Notes under the pieces: generated by a model
Database searches by the model: none
The model's input: the letters and a program-made list of their open reading frames with translations, nothing else
What the model was told of the DNA's origin: nothing
Shown here: positions 41,197-49,530 of the stretch, piece after piece
Position numbering within the stretch: position 1 is the stretch's first letter
Layout of the letters: every line of letters starts with the position of its first letter
Translations under genes and position numbers: made by a program
NCBI GenBank assembly: GCA_034421575.1
Contig: DAOUKG010000035.1
Location: 1-64,000 of the forward strand
Reading direction: 5' to 3'
DNA from: VXLM01 sp034421575
GTDB taxonomy: Bacteria; Chloroflexota; Dehalococcoidia; Lucifugimonadales; VXLM01
Length of the DNA: 64,000 nucleotides

Positions 41197-41928
41197 TTAC
41201 CCCCGACCCACGTAGAGTTGTTTGACCGGCAGGACGGTCGTATCGAGCATGTTGGCGTAGGGAGGCAGCAGGGCCATTGCCAGGGCTGCGATCGCTATGT
41301 CGTCCGGTGACATCATCGGTTCCATGTCCGATTCTCGGGTGCTGGCAGCCCGCCACTCGACCTCGACGTTTCCGGGGTGCAGCGCTCCCACGGAGATTCC
41401 GTATTCCCGGCCTTCGAGGGCCGTTGACTTGGTGAGGCCGATTATCCCGTGCTTGGAGGTGGTGTAGGGGGCCGAGTTCATTCGCGGCATCCGCGACGAG
41501 ATGCTGCCGATGTTGATGATTCGCCCGCTACGCTGCTTCTTCATGATCTTCATCGCTTCCCTCGTGCAGAGGAAGACCCCGGTGAGGTTCACGTTGATCA
41601 CCTTCATCCACGTGTCCAGCGAAATCTCGTCAACTGGGCCGCCGTCGAACGCTCCGGAGTTATTGACGAGGATGTCCAGCCGGCCAAACTGTTTCATTGT
41701 CGTCTCGAACAGCTTCATGACCTGGTCTTCGCTGGTCACGTCCGTCTGCACCGCGAGAGCCTCAACTCCGTAGCCGCGCATCTCTTCGGCGCTCTCATTG
41801 AGCCTGTCGACCTGCCGCGCGGCAAGTACGAGAGATGCTCCCTCCTTCGCGAAGGCGCGAGCGGTACCGCGTCCGATGCCGGTGCCTCCGCCTGTGATGA
41901 TGCTGACCTTGCCTTCGAGTTTGCCCAT
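41197..41928 (-). CDS. Short-chain dehydrogenase/reductase (FabG-like)
   Basis: Classical SDR of 243 residues. Cofactor loop 'TGGGTGIGRGTA' at 12-23, 'NNSGAFDGG' near 88, catalytic triad Ser in 'INIGSISSRM' (about 141), Tyr and Lys in 'YTTSKHG' (about 154-158), and 'LHPGNVEVEW' after. An 'AARQVDRLNES' segment suggests NADP preference. The 3-oxoacyl-ACP reductase resemblance is generic; the true substrate cannot be told. The promoter upstream is TTGACA-17-TTAACT. It may be cotranscribed with the epimerase 37 bases downstream. Confidence 0.92.
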   Translation of the reverse strand: MGKLEGKVSIITGGGTGIGRGTARAFAKEGASLVLAARQVDRLNESAEEMRGYGVEALAVQTDVTSEDQVMKLFETTMKQFGRLDILVNNSGAFDGGPVDEISLDTWMKVINVNLTGVFLCTREAMKIMKKQRSGRIINIGSISSRMPRMNSAPYTTSKHGIIGLTKSTALEGREYGISVGALHPGNVEVEWRAASTRESDMEPMMSPDDIAIAALAMALLPPYANMLDTTVLPVKQLYVGRG

Positions 41929-41971
41929 GTTTTGCTCCCTCTATCCGTTATCCGTTTGTACGACGCGGTTC

Positions 41972-42000
41972 AGTTAAACAACCACCCGCCGTGATGTCAA
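41972..42000 (-). promoter_or_regulatory. Promoter candidate for the SDR gene
   Basis: Perfect TTGACA (42000-41995 on the minus strand), 17-base spacer, weak TTAACT. Confidence 0.5.
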
Positions 42001-42021
42001 GGCGCGGCGATCTTATGGGAG

Positions 42022-42127
42022 TGTTCAGAGTAGGTGGGGGTGAACATCCCCTACACCGAATGGATACGCGCGAAAGCGGGTATGACGGTGGCTGTGTGCG
42101 TTGGGCGGTTTCATTAGGTTTGAACAG
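42022..42127. repeat. MITE-like element, family 2 (diverged copy)
   Basis: TGTTCAGAGTAGGTGGG on the left; TTTCATTAGGTTTGAACA on the right. The inside has GGTGAACATCCCC and GGGTATGACGGTGG. It is shorter than the copy at 17953. Confidence 0.5.
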
Positions 42128-42196
42128 TTACGATCTTATCCGTCTCGAAAGTCGAGGCGCGCGGTAGACGGAATATTCCATGAGGGCTGCCATCGG

Positions 42197-42381
42197 CACC
42201 ACGAAACATGGAAATATGTTGACGCAGAAGACGGGCAACCACGAGGGTTGCCCCTACGGGAGGTTGGCCGGGGGTTATTTTCAGAGGAATCTCTCATGTT
42301 GGTTGCCGCCGACACCACGAAACATGGAAATTGTAGGGGCGATTCGCGAATCGCCCCTACGGGAGGTTATTTTCAGGGTAA
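42197..42381 (+). repeat. Imperfect tandem duplication carrying palindromes
   Basis: Units begin CACCACGAAACATGGAAAT at 42197 and 42313 (period 116) and each ends GTTATTTTCAG. Unit 1 holds GGGCAAC..GTTGCCC; unit 2 holds a perfect 28-base palindrome at 42333-42360 with arms GTAGGGGCGATTCG and its complement. Both palindromes are followed by CCCTACGGGAGG. Non-coding. Confidence 0.6.
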
Positions 42382-42422
42382 TGACAAGTGCGAAATGCCT
42401 GTTTCAGGTATCTCAATATTGC

Positions 42423-42451
42423 TTGAAAGCCTTTGTACGCGTGATTATAAT
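42423..42451 (+). promoter_or_regulatory. Sigma70 promoter for the ferredoxin gene
   Basis: TTGAAA, exact 17-base spacer, TATAAT (42446-42451), 58 bases before the ATG. The best promoter match in the window along with that of greA. Confidence 0.82.
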
Positions 42452-42509
42452 TGGCCGCGAGTGAGGAGTGGACTCGTAGCTTCCGCCCCATCGATCAGGA
42501 GGTCTGTTG

Positions 42510-42758
42510 ATGACGTACGTTATTGCCGAGCCGTGTATCGGAGTCAAGGACGCGGCTTGTGTTGATGTCTGCCCCGTCGACTGCATCTATGAGGCGGAGG
42601 AGCACAACATGCTGCTCATCAGCCCGGAGGAGTGCATCGACTGCGCCGCGTGTGAGCCGGTATGTCCCGTTGTTGCCATCTTCGCCGAGGAAGACACGCC
42701 GCCGGAGTGGGACAGCTACATCGACCTGAACTACGAGTACTTCGGCGAGACTCGATAA
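42510..42758 (+). CDS. Ferredoxin (two-cluster, seven- or eight-iron type)
   Basis: An 82-residue bacterial ferredoxin. Cluster segment one is 'CIGVKDAACVDVCPVDCI' (C-x7-C-x3-C..C), whose wide first gap is typical of a [3Fe-4S]/[4Fe-4S] or long-spaced [4Fe-4S] site. Segment two is 'CIDCAACEPVCPVVAI', a standard CxxCxxCxxxCP. The C-terminal acidic 'EEDTPPEWDSYIDLNYEYF' tail matches 7Fe ferredoxins of actinobacteria and Thermus. The ATG at 42510 has AGGAGG seven bases upstream; a TTG three bases earlier is disregarded. It has its own promoter and terminator, so it is monocistronic. A general low-potential electron carrier is expected. Confidence 0.95.
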   Translation: MTYVIAEPCIGVKDAACVDVCPVDCIYEAEEHNMLLISPEECIDCAACEPVCPVVAIFAEEDTPPEWDSYIDLNYEYFGETR

Positions 42759-42795
42759 GCCGGACTGTCTGGACATGACAAGTTGACCCGGGGGC

Positions 42796-42820
42796 GACCC
42801 GCCTTCGGGTCTTCTTTGTG
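42796..42820 (+). terminator. Intrinsic terminator after ferredoxin
   Basis: Six-base stem GACCCG/CGGGTC with a CCTT loop, followed by TTCTTTGTG. It ends the monocistronic ferredoxin transcript. Confidence 0.7.
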
Positions 42821-42844
42821 TCTGGCATAAATTTTTGCGACAAT
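42816..42844 (+). promoter_or_regulatory. Promoter candidate for aconitase
   Basis: TTGTGT, 17-base spacer, GACAAT. It overlaps the T-tract of the preceding terminator; ATG follows at 42903. Confidence 0.4.
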
Positions 42845-42902
42845 GACGGTGGAGAGAATCCCGCCTGAACATACCTCAAGACCGAACGAAGGAGAGGGAC
42901 AC

Positions 42903-45179
42903 ATGCAAGTTGACTCCACCCCCCTCATGGCAGCCAACACCTACGCGACCATGCGAAAGAACCTCAAGGTCATCCGGCAAAGAGTTGGGCGACCGCTCAC
43001 GCTGGCCGACAAGATTCTACTTGGACACGCCGTCGACCCGAAAAACCAGGAGATTGAGCCGGGGGTGAGTCAGTTGGCTCTCAACCCGGACCGTGTGGCC
43101 CTGCAGGACGTGCTCGGCCAGACGGTCATGCTGAACTTCATGCAGACGATGCGGGAGCAGGTCGCCGTACCGACCACGGTTCACTGCGACCACCTCATCC
43201 AGGCCAGGGTCGAGGGAGGAATCGACCTCGTCCAGTCCATGGAGGAAAACAAGGAGGTGTACGAGTTTCTGAAAAACGCCGCCGCGAAGTACGGCGCGGG
43301 ATTCTGGGGCCCTGGAGCGGGCATCATTCACCAGGTGGTGCTGGAGAACTACTCGTACCCCGGAGCGCTCATCATCGGAACGGACTCTCACACGCCGAAT
43401 GCCGGTGGGCTTGGAGCCTGCGCCGTCGGCGTAGGGGGTGCAGACGCCGTCGAAGTCATGGCCGGTCTTCCCTGGGAAGTTCTCTATCCCCGGCACGTGG
43501 GCGTCTATCTCACCGGCGAGAAGAATGGGTGGACGGCTCCGAAGGACGTCATCCTCCGGGTGGCAGGGGAACTGACCGTATCCGGCGGCACCAACGCGAT
43601 TTTGGAGTATTTCGGTCCGGGCGCAAGCTCCATCAGCTGCACGGGCAAGGCGACGATAACCAATATGGGCGCCGAGATCGGCGCGACGACCTCCATCTTT
43701 GCCCACGACAGCCGCATGACGAAGTACCTCAACGCGACACGCAGGTCGGCAATCGGTCGCCTCGCGGAAGAGAACCGCGACCTTTTGACTCCCGACTCGG
43801 AAGTTGAGGCCGACCCTGAGAGCTTCTACGACAGGGTGGTCGAAATCGACCTCTCCAAGCTGGAGCCGCACGTCGTCGGCCCGCACTCACCTGATCGCGC
43901 CCGCCCGATTTCGGCCCTAGCGGCTGAGGTGAAAGACGAAGATAGCGAGTTCATCGACGAGATTCAGACGGCCCTCATTGGAAGCTGCACCAATTCCTCA
44001 TACGAGGACATGAGTCGTTCGGCTGACGTTGCGGGGCAAGCGAGCGCACACGGCCTCAAATCCCAGGCGGAATTCATGGTGACTCCCGGCTCCGAGCAGA
44101 TCCGGGCGACCATTGAGCGCGATGGACAGATGGGAGCACTCAAGGAGATCGAAGGCACCGTCCTTGCGAATGCCTGCGGTCCCTGCATCGGCCAGTGGAA
44201 GCGCGAAAAGGTACTCGATGGAGTCCCAAACACCATCGTCACCTCCTACAACCGCAACTTCCCGCGCCGCAACGACGGTCGTTCCGAGACCATGAACTTC
44301 ATCGCCAGCCCCGAGATAGTCACCGCATTCGCAATAGCCGGAAAGCTGTCCTTCAACCCACTCACCGATGAACTCACCGGTGACGATGGGGAGACGTTCA
44401 AGCTGGAGCCGCCGAAAGAGGCGCCCGAAGTTCCATCGAAAGGCTTCGATGCAGGAAATCCCGCGTTCTTCGCCCCGCCCGAAAATGGCGGCAACATCGA
44501 TATATCCGTCGACCCCGAGAGCGAGCGAATCGAGATACTGAGGCCCTGGGAACCCTGGGATGGCGAGGACTACGTCGACCTGCCCGTTCTGATGAAGACA
44601 TCAGGGAAGACGACCACCGATCACATCTCTCCCGCAGGCCCGTGGCTGCGCTTCCGCGGTCACCTGAGCAAGTTCTCCGAGAACATGTTCATGGGGGCGA
44701 TCAACGCCTTCACCGGCGAGACGGGGAAGGGCAAGAACGTCGTTTCCGGCGACACCGGGCAGGCCATCTCGCGCATAGCCACATCCTATCGTGATTCCGG
44801 GCTTCGCTGGATAGTCGTCGGAGACTCGAACTACGGTGAGGGAAGCAGCCGCGAGCATGCCGCTCTGTCTCCCAGGCTTCTCGGCGGCGCGGCCGTCATC
44901 GCGAGAAGCTTTGCCCGCATCCACGAAACGAATCTCAAGAAGCAGGGCCTGCTGCCTCTAACGTTCCAGGATCCGGATGACTACGACCTCATCCAGGAGG
45001 ATGACCGCATCAGCCTGATCGACCTCGACAAGCTGACGGAGCATAAGCCGGTTACGTGCATTATCAAGCACGCGGACGACAGTGAAGACAGGTTGGAACT
45101 CGACCACACCTACGCTGAGTCACAAGTTTCATGGTTCAAGGCCGGCTCGGCGCTGAACCTGCTTCACGAGGGTGGATAG
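42903..45179 (+). CDS. acn: Aconitate hydratase (mitochondrial type)
   Basis: A 758-residue aconitase that isomerises citrate and isocitrate through cis-aconitate in the TCA cycle. The length and block order match the mitochondrial/ACO2 type rather than AcnA (about 890) or AcnB. [4Fe-4S] ligands are the Cys in 'GSCTNSSYEDM' and the two Cys in 'NACGPCIGQW'. 'TDSHTPNAGGLG' and 'VHCDHLIQA' hold active-site His/Asp. The swivelling C-terminal domain has 'GDSNYGEGSSREHAALSPRLLGG' and 'SFARIHETNLKKQGLLPL'. The ATG at 42903 has GGAGAGG close upstream; the longer frame (from 42843) adds 20 unlikely residues. Confidence 0.96.
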   Translation: MQVDSTPLMAANTYATMRKNLKVIRQRVGRPLTLADKILLGHAVDPKNQEIEPGVSQLALNPDRVALQDVLGQTVMLNFMQTMREQVAVPTTVHCDHLIQARVEGGIDLVQSMEENKEVYEFLKNAAAKYGAGFWGPGAGIIHQVVLENYSYPGALIIGTDSHTPNAGGLGACAVGVGGADAVEVMAGLPWEVLYPRHVGVYLTGEKNGWTAPKDVILRVAGELTVSGGTNAILEYFGPGASSISCTGKATITNMGAEIGATTSIFAHDSRMTKYLNATRRSAIGRLAEENRDLLTPDSEVEADPESFYDRVVEIDLSKLEPHVVGPHSPDRARPISALAAEVKDEDSEFIDEIQTALIGSCTNSSYEDMSRSADVAGQASAHGLKSQAEFMVTPGSEQIRATIERDGQMGALKEIEGTVLANACGPCIGQWKREKVLDGVPNTIVTSYNRNFPRRNDGRSETMNFIASPEIVTAFAIAGKLSFNPLTDELTGDDGETFKLEPPKEAPEVPSKGFDAGNPAFFAPPENGGNIDISVDPESERIEILRPWEPWDGEDYVDLPVLMKTSGKTTTDHISPAGPWLRFRGHLSKFSENMFMGAINAFTGETGKGKNVVSGDTGQAISRIATSYRDSGLRWIVVGDSNYGEGSSREHAALSPRLLGGAAVIARSFARIHETNLKKQGLLPLTFQDPDDYDLIQEDDRISLIDLDKLTEHKPVTCIIKHADDSEDRLELDHTYAESQVSWFKAGSALNLLHEGG

Positions 45180-45207
45180 CGAGACGATGGTGAACACTCC
45201 CTAAGGG

Positions 45208-45336
45208 GGGTGTCCAATGAAACAATCGAAACCGTTCGTGGTGAGCTTGTCGAACCATGAACCACCCTTCGACAGGCTCAGGGCGAACGGGTGATACTCA
45301 CTCTTGGATGTCCCCAAAAGCACTTCGGAAACACCC
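45208..45336. repeat. MITE-like element, family 1 (129 bp)
   Basis: Begins GGGTGTCCAATG, ends CTTCGGAAACACCC; inner CCGTTCGTGGTGAGCTTGTC and CCCTTCGACAGGCTCAGG modules. Exactly the length of the copy at 11271-11399. Confidence 0.65.
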
Positions 45337-45387
45337 TCAAAGGGGATCGTAAATCAGAATAGGAGTGGTTAGCCCGGGGCTGGACGG

Positions 45388-45849
45388 CTATTCGCCAGGG
45401 TGCTGGCCGTTCTTGTTGGCCTTCTTGGCGCTGGCTCCAACCCAGCCGATCTGGGAGATATCGATCATCACGCCGTCGGGGCCGGAGTAATTCAAGGCGA
45501 CGTTGCGCCCGCCATGTCCCTCTCCCATCTCCGATTTGCGGACGGAATTGATGTCCGAACTGGGCTGCACCTCGGCCGCCTGCAAACGCGCATCGGCCTC
45601 GGAGAGATCATCCACCTGAAATCCAATGTGATGGAGACCGCTGTACTCTACGCCGAAATCCTCGCCGGCCAGCGTCTCATTCTTGAACCGCAGGACTGCT
45701 ATGCTTATGTCCCCGTCACTGAGGTAGACGCCCTCGGCGTTCTCGCCGTCCACATTCCCCACCTGCTTGAGCCCGAACACCTTGCGGTAGAATTCCGCCG
45801 TCTTCTTGGGCTCCTGACTTGCAATAGCAATATGCTTCAGTTTTGCCAT
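45388..45849 (-). CDS. VOC-family (glyoxalase/dioxygenase-fold) protein
   Basis: A 153-residue vicinal-oxygen-chelate protein. It opens 'MAKLKHIAIASQEPKKTAEFYRKVFGLKQV' with the metal-ligand-position His at 6, has 'GLHHIGFQVDDL' at about 75 with a second His, and closes with 'ALNYSGPDGVMIDISQIG', where the usual Glu ligand position near 130 is Asp or absent. One or two paired beta-alpha-beta-beta-beta modules give this size. Members include glyoxalase I, epimerases and resistance proteins; here a lyase or isomerase is plausible. The ATG at 45849 follows GGGAG. Confidence 0.85.
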   Translation of the reverse strand: MAKLKHIAIASQEPKKTAEFYRKVFGLKQVGNVDGENAEGVYLSDGDISIAVLRFKNETLAGEDFGVEYSGLHHIGFQVDDLSEADARLQAAEVQPSSDINSVRKSEMGEGHGGRNVALNYSGPDGVMIDISQIGWVGASAKKANKNGQHPGE

Positions 45850-45873
45850 AGTACTCCCTGCAAGGGATGTCAC

Positions 45874-45912
45874 TGCGGCACAATGCCGCAAGACGAATTA
45901 GACCAATGGTCT
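45874..45912. promoter_or_regulatory. Two palindromes in a divergent promoter region
   Basis: TGCGGC-5-GCCGCA at 45874-45890 and AGACCA-A-TGGTCT at 45900-45912, between the VOC gene and the polyprenyl synthetase gene. They are of operator size; function is inferred. Confidence 0.35.
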
Positions 45913-46072
45913 TCTCATCTGCACACCGCATGAAGTATAGGAAAGGCATTCTCGCGATGTCAAATAATGGCCGGCGTCCACATCACGTTGACATGCCGGA
46001 AGTACCGTTGCTACGATCTTTCTGTCACATGACCTGCAGGTCATTGGCGACGGCAGCTGGGGAGGTCTCCGA

Positions 46073-47137
46073 GTGACGAACGTCACGTCCGACGCATCGA
46101 GTTCGCCTCCCCCACCACTCCCCTCCGTTTTTGGGCGGTACCAAGAATCCATCGACTCAGCCCTGCGGGACCGTCTGTCCGTTTCAGATCCCTTCGTCTA
46201 CTCGATGCTCCGCTATGCGATGGGGTGGTCGGACACCTCAGGTTCGCCGGTGTCCGCCCCCCAGGGTAAAGCTCTAAGACCGACTCTATGCCTGCTCACT
46301 TGTGAAGCCGTATGCGGGGACTCCAGGCGGGCTATCCCTCCCGCGGCCTGCCTCGAGCTGATCCATAACTTTTCCCTAGTCCACGACGACATTCAGGACC
46401 GTGATGAATATCGGCGCCACCGTCCGACTCTCTGGAAAGTCTGGGGTGAACCGAAAGCTCTGACGGCCGGCAACGTCATGCGAATCGTGGCAGATGCTAC
46501 GGTCCAGGGACTTCGAGCCGACTCCGTGCCCGATTCGGAGATCAACACCGTAAATCGTGTCCTCACCGAGGCATCGTTGGAGATGATCGAGGGACAGCAT
46601 CTCGATGTCGCGTTTGAAGGGCGGTCGGACATTGGAATGCAGAGCTACCTCGACATGATTTCGCGGAAGACCGGCGCGCTTATCCGAACGCCGATGCACG
46701 TCGGCGCGATAATGGGCACGCGCGACCCCAAAGTCATCGATTCGTTCCGGGAGTGCGGGCGTTCGCTGGGCTACGTGTTCCAGATACGGGACGACGTGCT
46801 CGGAATCTTCAGCGAAGAAGAGACTACGGGCAAGCCGGTTGGGGCAGACATACGCCGCAAGAAGAATTCTCTACCCATAGTTCACGCGATGTCGCAAGCA
46901 GACCGCGCGCAAAGGCGGATGCTCGAAGACACATACGATCACGAGACCGTTACGGATACCGATGTCGAAGCGGTCCTCGATATTATGGATGACCTTGGCA
47001 CCGAAGAGTTCGCCAATTCCCTGGCCGCGGAACACTGCGAACGTGCCCTTGAAGCGCTGGCGGACGTCGAAATTCCCCTGAACAGCCGTGCAGACATCGA
47101 AGAGCTTGCGACATTTCTGCTGGTTCGCCAGCACTGA
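46073..47137 (+). CDS. Polyprenyl (isoprenoid) diphosphate synthase
   Basis: A 354-residue trans-prenyltransferase making geranylgeranyl or longer diphosphates for quinones, carotenoids or lipids. First aspartate-rich motif 'LVHDDIQDRDEYRRHRPT' (DDxxD) near 103-120; second 'FQIRDDVLGIF' near 235-245; 'GKPVGADIRRKKNSLPI' near 255-271. 'GKALRPTLCLLTCEAV' at the front holds the IPP-binding KxxR. The start is GTG 46073 with GGGAGG ten bases upstream. The residues before the first DDxxD would set chain length but I cannot infer it. Confidence 0.93.
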   Translation: MTNVTSDASSSPPPPLPSVFGRYQESIDSALRDRLSVSDPFVYSMLRYAMGWSDTSGSPVSAPQGKALRPTLCLLTCEAVCGDSRRAIPPAACLELIHNFSLVHDDIQDRDEYRRHRPTLWKVWGEPKALTAGNVMRIVADATVQGLRADSVPDSEINTVNRVLTEASLEMIEGQHLDVAFEGRSDIGMQSYLDMISRKTGALIRTPMHVGAIMGTRDPKVIDSFRECGRSLGYVFQIRDDVLGIFSEEETTGKPVGADIRRKKNSLPIVHAMSQADRAQRRMLEDTYDHETVTDTDVEAVLDIMDDLGTEEFANSLAAEHCERALEALADVEIPLNSRADIEELATFLLVRQH

Positions 47138-47159
47138 CGGATATCTCGAAGGCCCAAGA

Positions 47160-47499
47160 GGGTGTCCAGCAAAACAATCGGATCCGTTCAAGGTGAGTTT
47201 GTCGAACCATGAATTAGGCTTGCACCCTTCGACAGGCTTTCAAGTAACTGCTTCATATCAGCGACGATGCACGGCCATCTTCAGCCTTCGACAGGCTCAG
47301 GCCGAACGTACTTACTCGTGGTTGCACGGCAGTTACTGACACCCCCGCACGGCCCCGTTCGGCCTGAGCTTGTCGAAGGGCGCGCGGGGCATAATGCTGC
47401 TCAGGCCGAACGTGCTTTCTCGTGGTTGCACGGCCGTTGCTGACACCCCGGCATGGGCCCTAACCCGGTCAGAGTGAACGGAGCGCGTTTTAGACACCC
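47160..47499. repeat. MITE-like element, family 1, long composite variant (340 bp)
   Basis: Begins GGGTGTCCAGC and ends TTTTAGACACCC. It contains the CCCTTCGACAGGC module and two copies of the CGTGGTTGCACGG..TGACACC module, suggesting nested insertion inside a family-1 element. It fills most of the gap between the polyprenyl synthetase and the aldo/keto reductase. Confidence 0.55.
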
Positions 47500-47528
47500 A
47501 CCAACAGCAGGAGGAATGGCATTCCCGT

Positions 47529-48518
47529 CTAAGCTCCGACCGGCGTCCGCTCGTCGATCAAACCCTCGTGCTTTAGCTCCGTCCAGAGATCGGACGGAAT
47601 GGGGTGTTGGGCCATCTGGAAGTTCTCCTCCACCTCATCGACCGATCGGGGCCCCGGTATGGTCGCCGCCACAGCCGGATTCAGAAGGCCGAACTGGAGC
47701 GCCGCAGCCTTGAGTGGCACACCGTATCGGTCGCAGACGAGCTTGATCTTCCGCGCCTTCTCTATGATCGCAGCCGGCGCCGCTTCGTAGTCATACTTCG
47801 CGCCGGGGCTCAGGTCCGACGCCAGGATTCCTGAGTTGTACGGGCCACCGAGGACGAGCCTTATGTTCTTCTCCATGCACAGAGGTATGAGTTCAGGCAG
47901 ACTCGACTGGTCGAGCAGGGTGTAGCGGCCCGCGAGAAGGAAGCAGTCGAAGTCCCCTTCACGGGCGAAGCGGGCCTCCATTTCCCACTGGTTCATCCCG
48001 GCCCCGATGGCCCTAACGACACCCTGTGAACGCAGGTCCTCCAGGGTCGGATACGCCTCGCCGATGGCCTGTTCCCAATGGTCGTCGGCATCATGTATAT
48101 ACGCAATGTCGACCCGGTCAAGGTTCAGACGTTGGAGGCTCTCGTCAAGCGATCGCAATATGCCTTCGCGACTGTAGTCGAAGACCGGCTCCATCATCGG
48201 CAGCGATTCGTAGTGGGGATCGACCGGCTCTTTATCAACGGGGTTGAGTACACGACCTACCTTCGTGGATATAACGAAGCTGTCGCGTGGTACGTCCTTT
48301 AGGATACATCCCAGTCGCCGTTCGCTGATGCCGTGACCGTAGAGGGGCGCTGTGTCAACATAGGTGAGTCCGAGCTCAAGCCCACGCTTGACGGTGGCAA
48401 CTGCTTCATCATCACTCACCTCGCGAAACAGGCTGCTTATAGGCGCGCCACCGATGCCAAGGCGTGTGACCCGTAGGCCAGCGCCGCCAATCTCCGTTGT
48501 ATCGAGAGGATGAACCAT
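47529..48518 (-). CDS. Aldo/keto reductase
   Basis: A 329-residue AKR of the D-threo-aldose 1-dehydrogenase (L-fucose/galactose dehydrogenase) type. The catalytic tetrad lies in 'YVDTAPLYGHGISERRLG' (Asp, Tyr), 'VISTKVGR' (Lys) and 'YIHDADD' (His). 'GVVRAIGAGMNQ' and 'DCFLLAGRYTLLDQ' are family blocks. Two perfect palindromes (GATAGCTATC at 48522, GCGGTTACCGC at 48534) sit just upstream of the ATG and may be an operator. It lies 76 bases downstream of the kinase-like gene. Likely oxidises an aldose to its lactone, which would feed the sugar-acid enzymes elsewhere in the window. Confidence 0.9.
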   Translation of the reverse strand: MVHPLDTTEIGGAGLRVTRLGIGGAPISSLFREVSDDEAVATVKRGLELGLTYVDTAPLYGHGISERRLGCILKDVPRDSFVISTKVGRVLNPVDKEPVDPHYESLPMMEPVFDYSREGILRSLDESLQRLNLDRVDIAYIHDADDHWEQAIGEAYPTLEDLRSQGVVRAIGAGMNQWEMEARFAREGDFDCFLLAGRYTLLDQSSLPELIPLCMEKNIRLVLGGPYNSGILASDLSPGAKYDYEAAPAAIIEKARKIKLVCDRYGVPLKAAALQFGLLNPAVAATIPGPRSVDEVEENFQMAQHPIPSDLWTELKHEGLIDERTPVGA

Positions 48519-48594
48519 TGCGATAGCTATCTCGCGGTTACCGCAACCACCGGGTGCATGGTTGCGAGCTTAAGGCACCCAAGTCCGACTTGTT

Positions 48595-49296
48595 CTACTG
48601 GAACAGCCCTGGATTCAATAGCGCGCGCGCCTGCATTCGCAGACGGTCGCGGTCCGATATCAGCGGTTCGATCTTCTCGACGAACTCGGCCATTGTCTCT
48701 TCGACCGAAGCCGTGGTCGTGTCGAGCTCGAAGCGGTACCGCAGTAAGGAATGGCCGTAGTGATACTGGAACCGCTCGAGAATGTGCTCGATGTCCTCTT
48801 CCTTAATTGTGTTGCGCTCGTGCGGAGACTCCCTCATCCGCCTGCGGATCTCGTCCGCGGTTGTCTTGACGTGGATGAGCACGGTATCCGGCCCCTGCTC
48901 GATGATCTCCTTCTCGATACTGCGCGCCATGCTCTCACGGTCGCCGTACTCGCCCGCCTTGCCGTACCCGTAGTACAGCGGAGCATATACTGCCTCTTCG
49001 ATGTGGAAACCGAGAAGGATGTGGTCGCTGTCCCGGTAGAGCTGCGGCGAGAGGTGGTACGCGAACTGGTAGCGCGTGAACATCTCTTTGAGCGTGGGGC
49101 CGAGGTCCATATACTTTTCCAGGTCCTCGTCCGGGATTTCATCCCAGTGACCGAACCACGGAGGAGTGAAGTGATCGTGGTAGGTGACGATTCCGAGCGG
49201 AGTCGGCGGGCCCATGACTCTGTCACGCCACTTGACGATCTCCTCCGCCAGCGTAGTCGTTCCTGAGTATTCGCAACCGACAAGTATGAGCCTCAT
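48595..49296 (-). CDS. P-loop kinase-like protein with altered Walker A
   Basis: A 233-residue protein with the layout of a small-molecule kinase: Walker A at 7-15 reads 'GCEYSGTTTLA', where the invariant Lys of GxxxxGK(S/T) is Thr. Then 'PLGIVTYHDHFTPPWFG', 'RYQFAYHLSPQLYRDSDHILLGFHIEEAVYAPLYYG' and 'DTVLIHVKTTADEIRRRMRE' (a lid or Walker-B-like strand and Arg finger) complete a nucleoside-monophosphate-kinase-like fold. Replacing the Lys normally destroys ATP binding, so this may be a pseudo-kinase, or another Lys may substitute. GGAG lies seven bases before the ATG. Probably upstream partner of the aldo/keto reductase gene. Confidence 0.72.
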   Translation of the reverse strand: MRLILVGCEYSGTTTLAEEIVKWRDRVMGPPTPLGIVTYHDHFTPPWFGHWDEIPDEDLEKYMDLGPTLKEMFTRYQFAYHLSPQLYRDSDHILLGFHIEEAVYAPLYYGYGKAGEYGDRESMARSIEKEIIEQGPDTVLIHVKTTADEIRRRMRESPHERNTIKEEDIEHILERFQYHYGHSLLRYRFELDTTTASVEETMAEFVEKIEPLISDRDRLRMQARALLNPGLFQ

Positions 49297-49455
49297 GTGA
49301 ATTCTCCTCGCGATGGGGTGAAGGTGGGCGCCATTATACCGTCAAGGAGCCCTCCACGTGCGACTAAACTACGGTGACTTCGGACCGATTCGCTATTCGG
49401 CAAGCTCCTATAGTACTCGCGTTCACGAACCGGAAACGATTTAGAACGATTGGGG

Positions 49456-49484
49456 TTGATAGAAGTTATTTTTGTCTATATGAT
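49456..49484 (+). promoter_or_regulatory. Sigma70 promoter for the ABC importer operon
   Basis: TTGATA, exact 17-base spacer, TATGAT (49479-49484), 46 bases before the ATG. Confidence 0.75.
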
Positions 49485-49530
49485 TACGGCGCTCTAAGGC
49501 TGGATAAAGACAACTACGGAGGTGCATTCG

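Noticed and set aside
45867..46076. Frame of 69 codons overlapping the polyprenyl synthetase start by four bases
   Set aside because: The stop/start overlap looks like coupling, but the peptide has no recognisable pattern, no ribosome binding site, and covers palindromes in a divergent promoter region.
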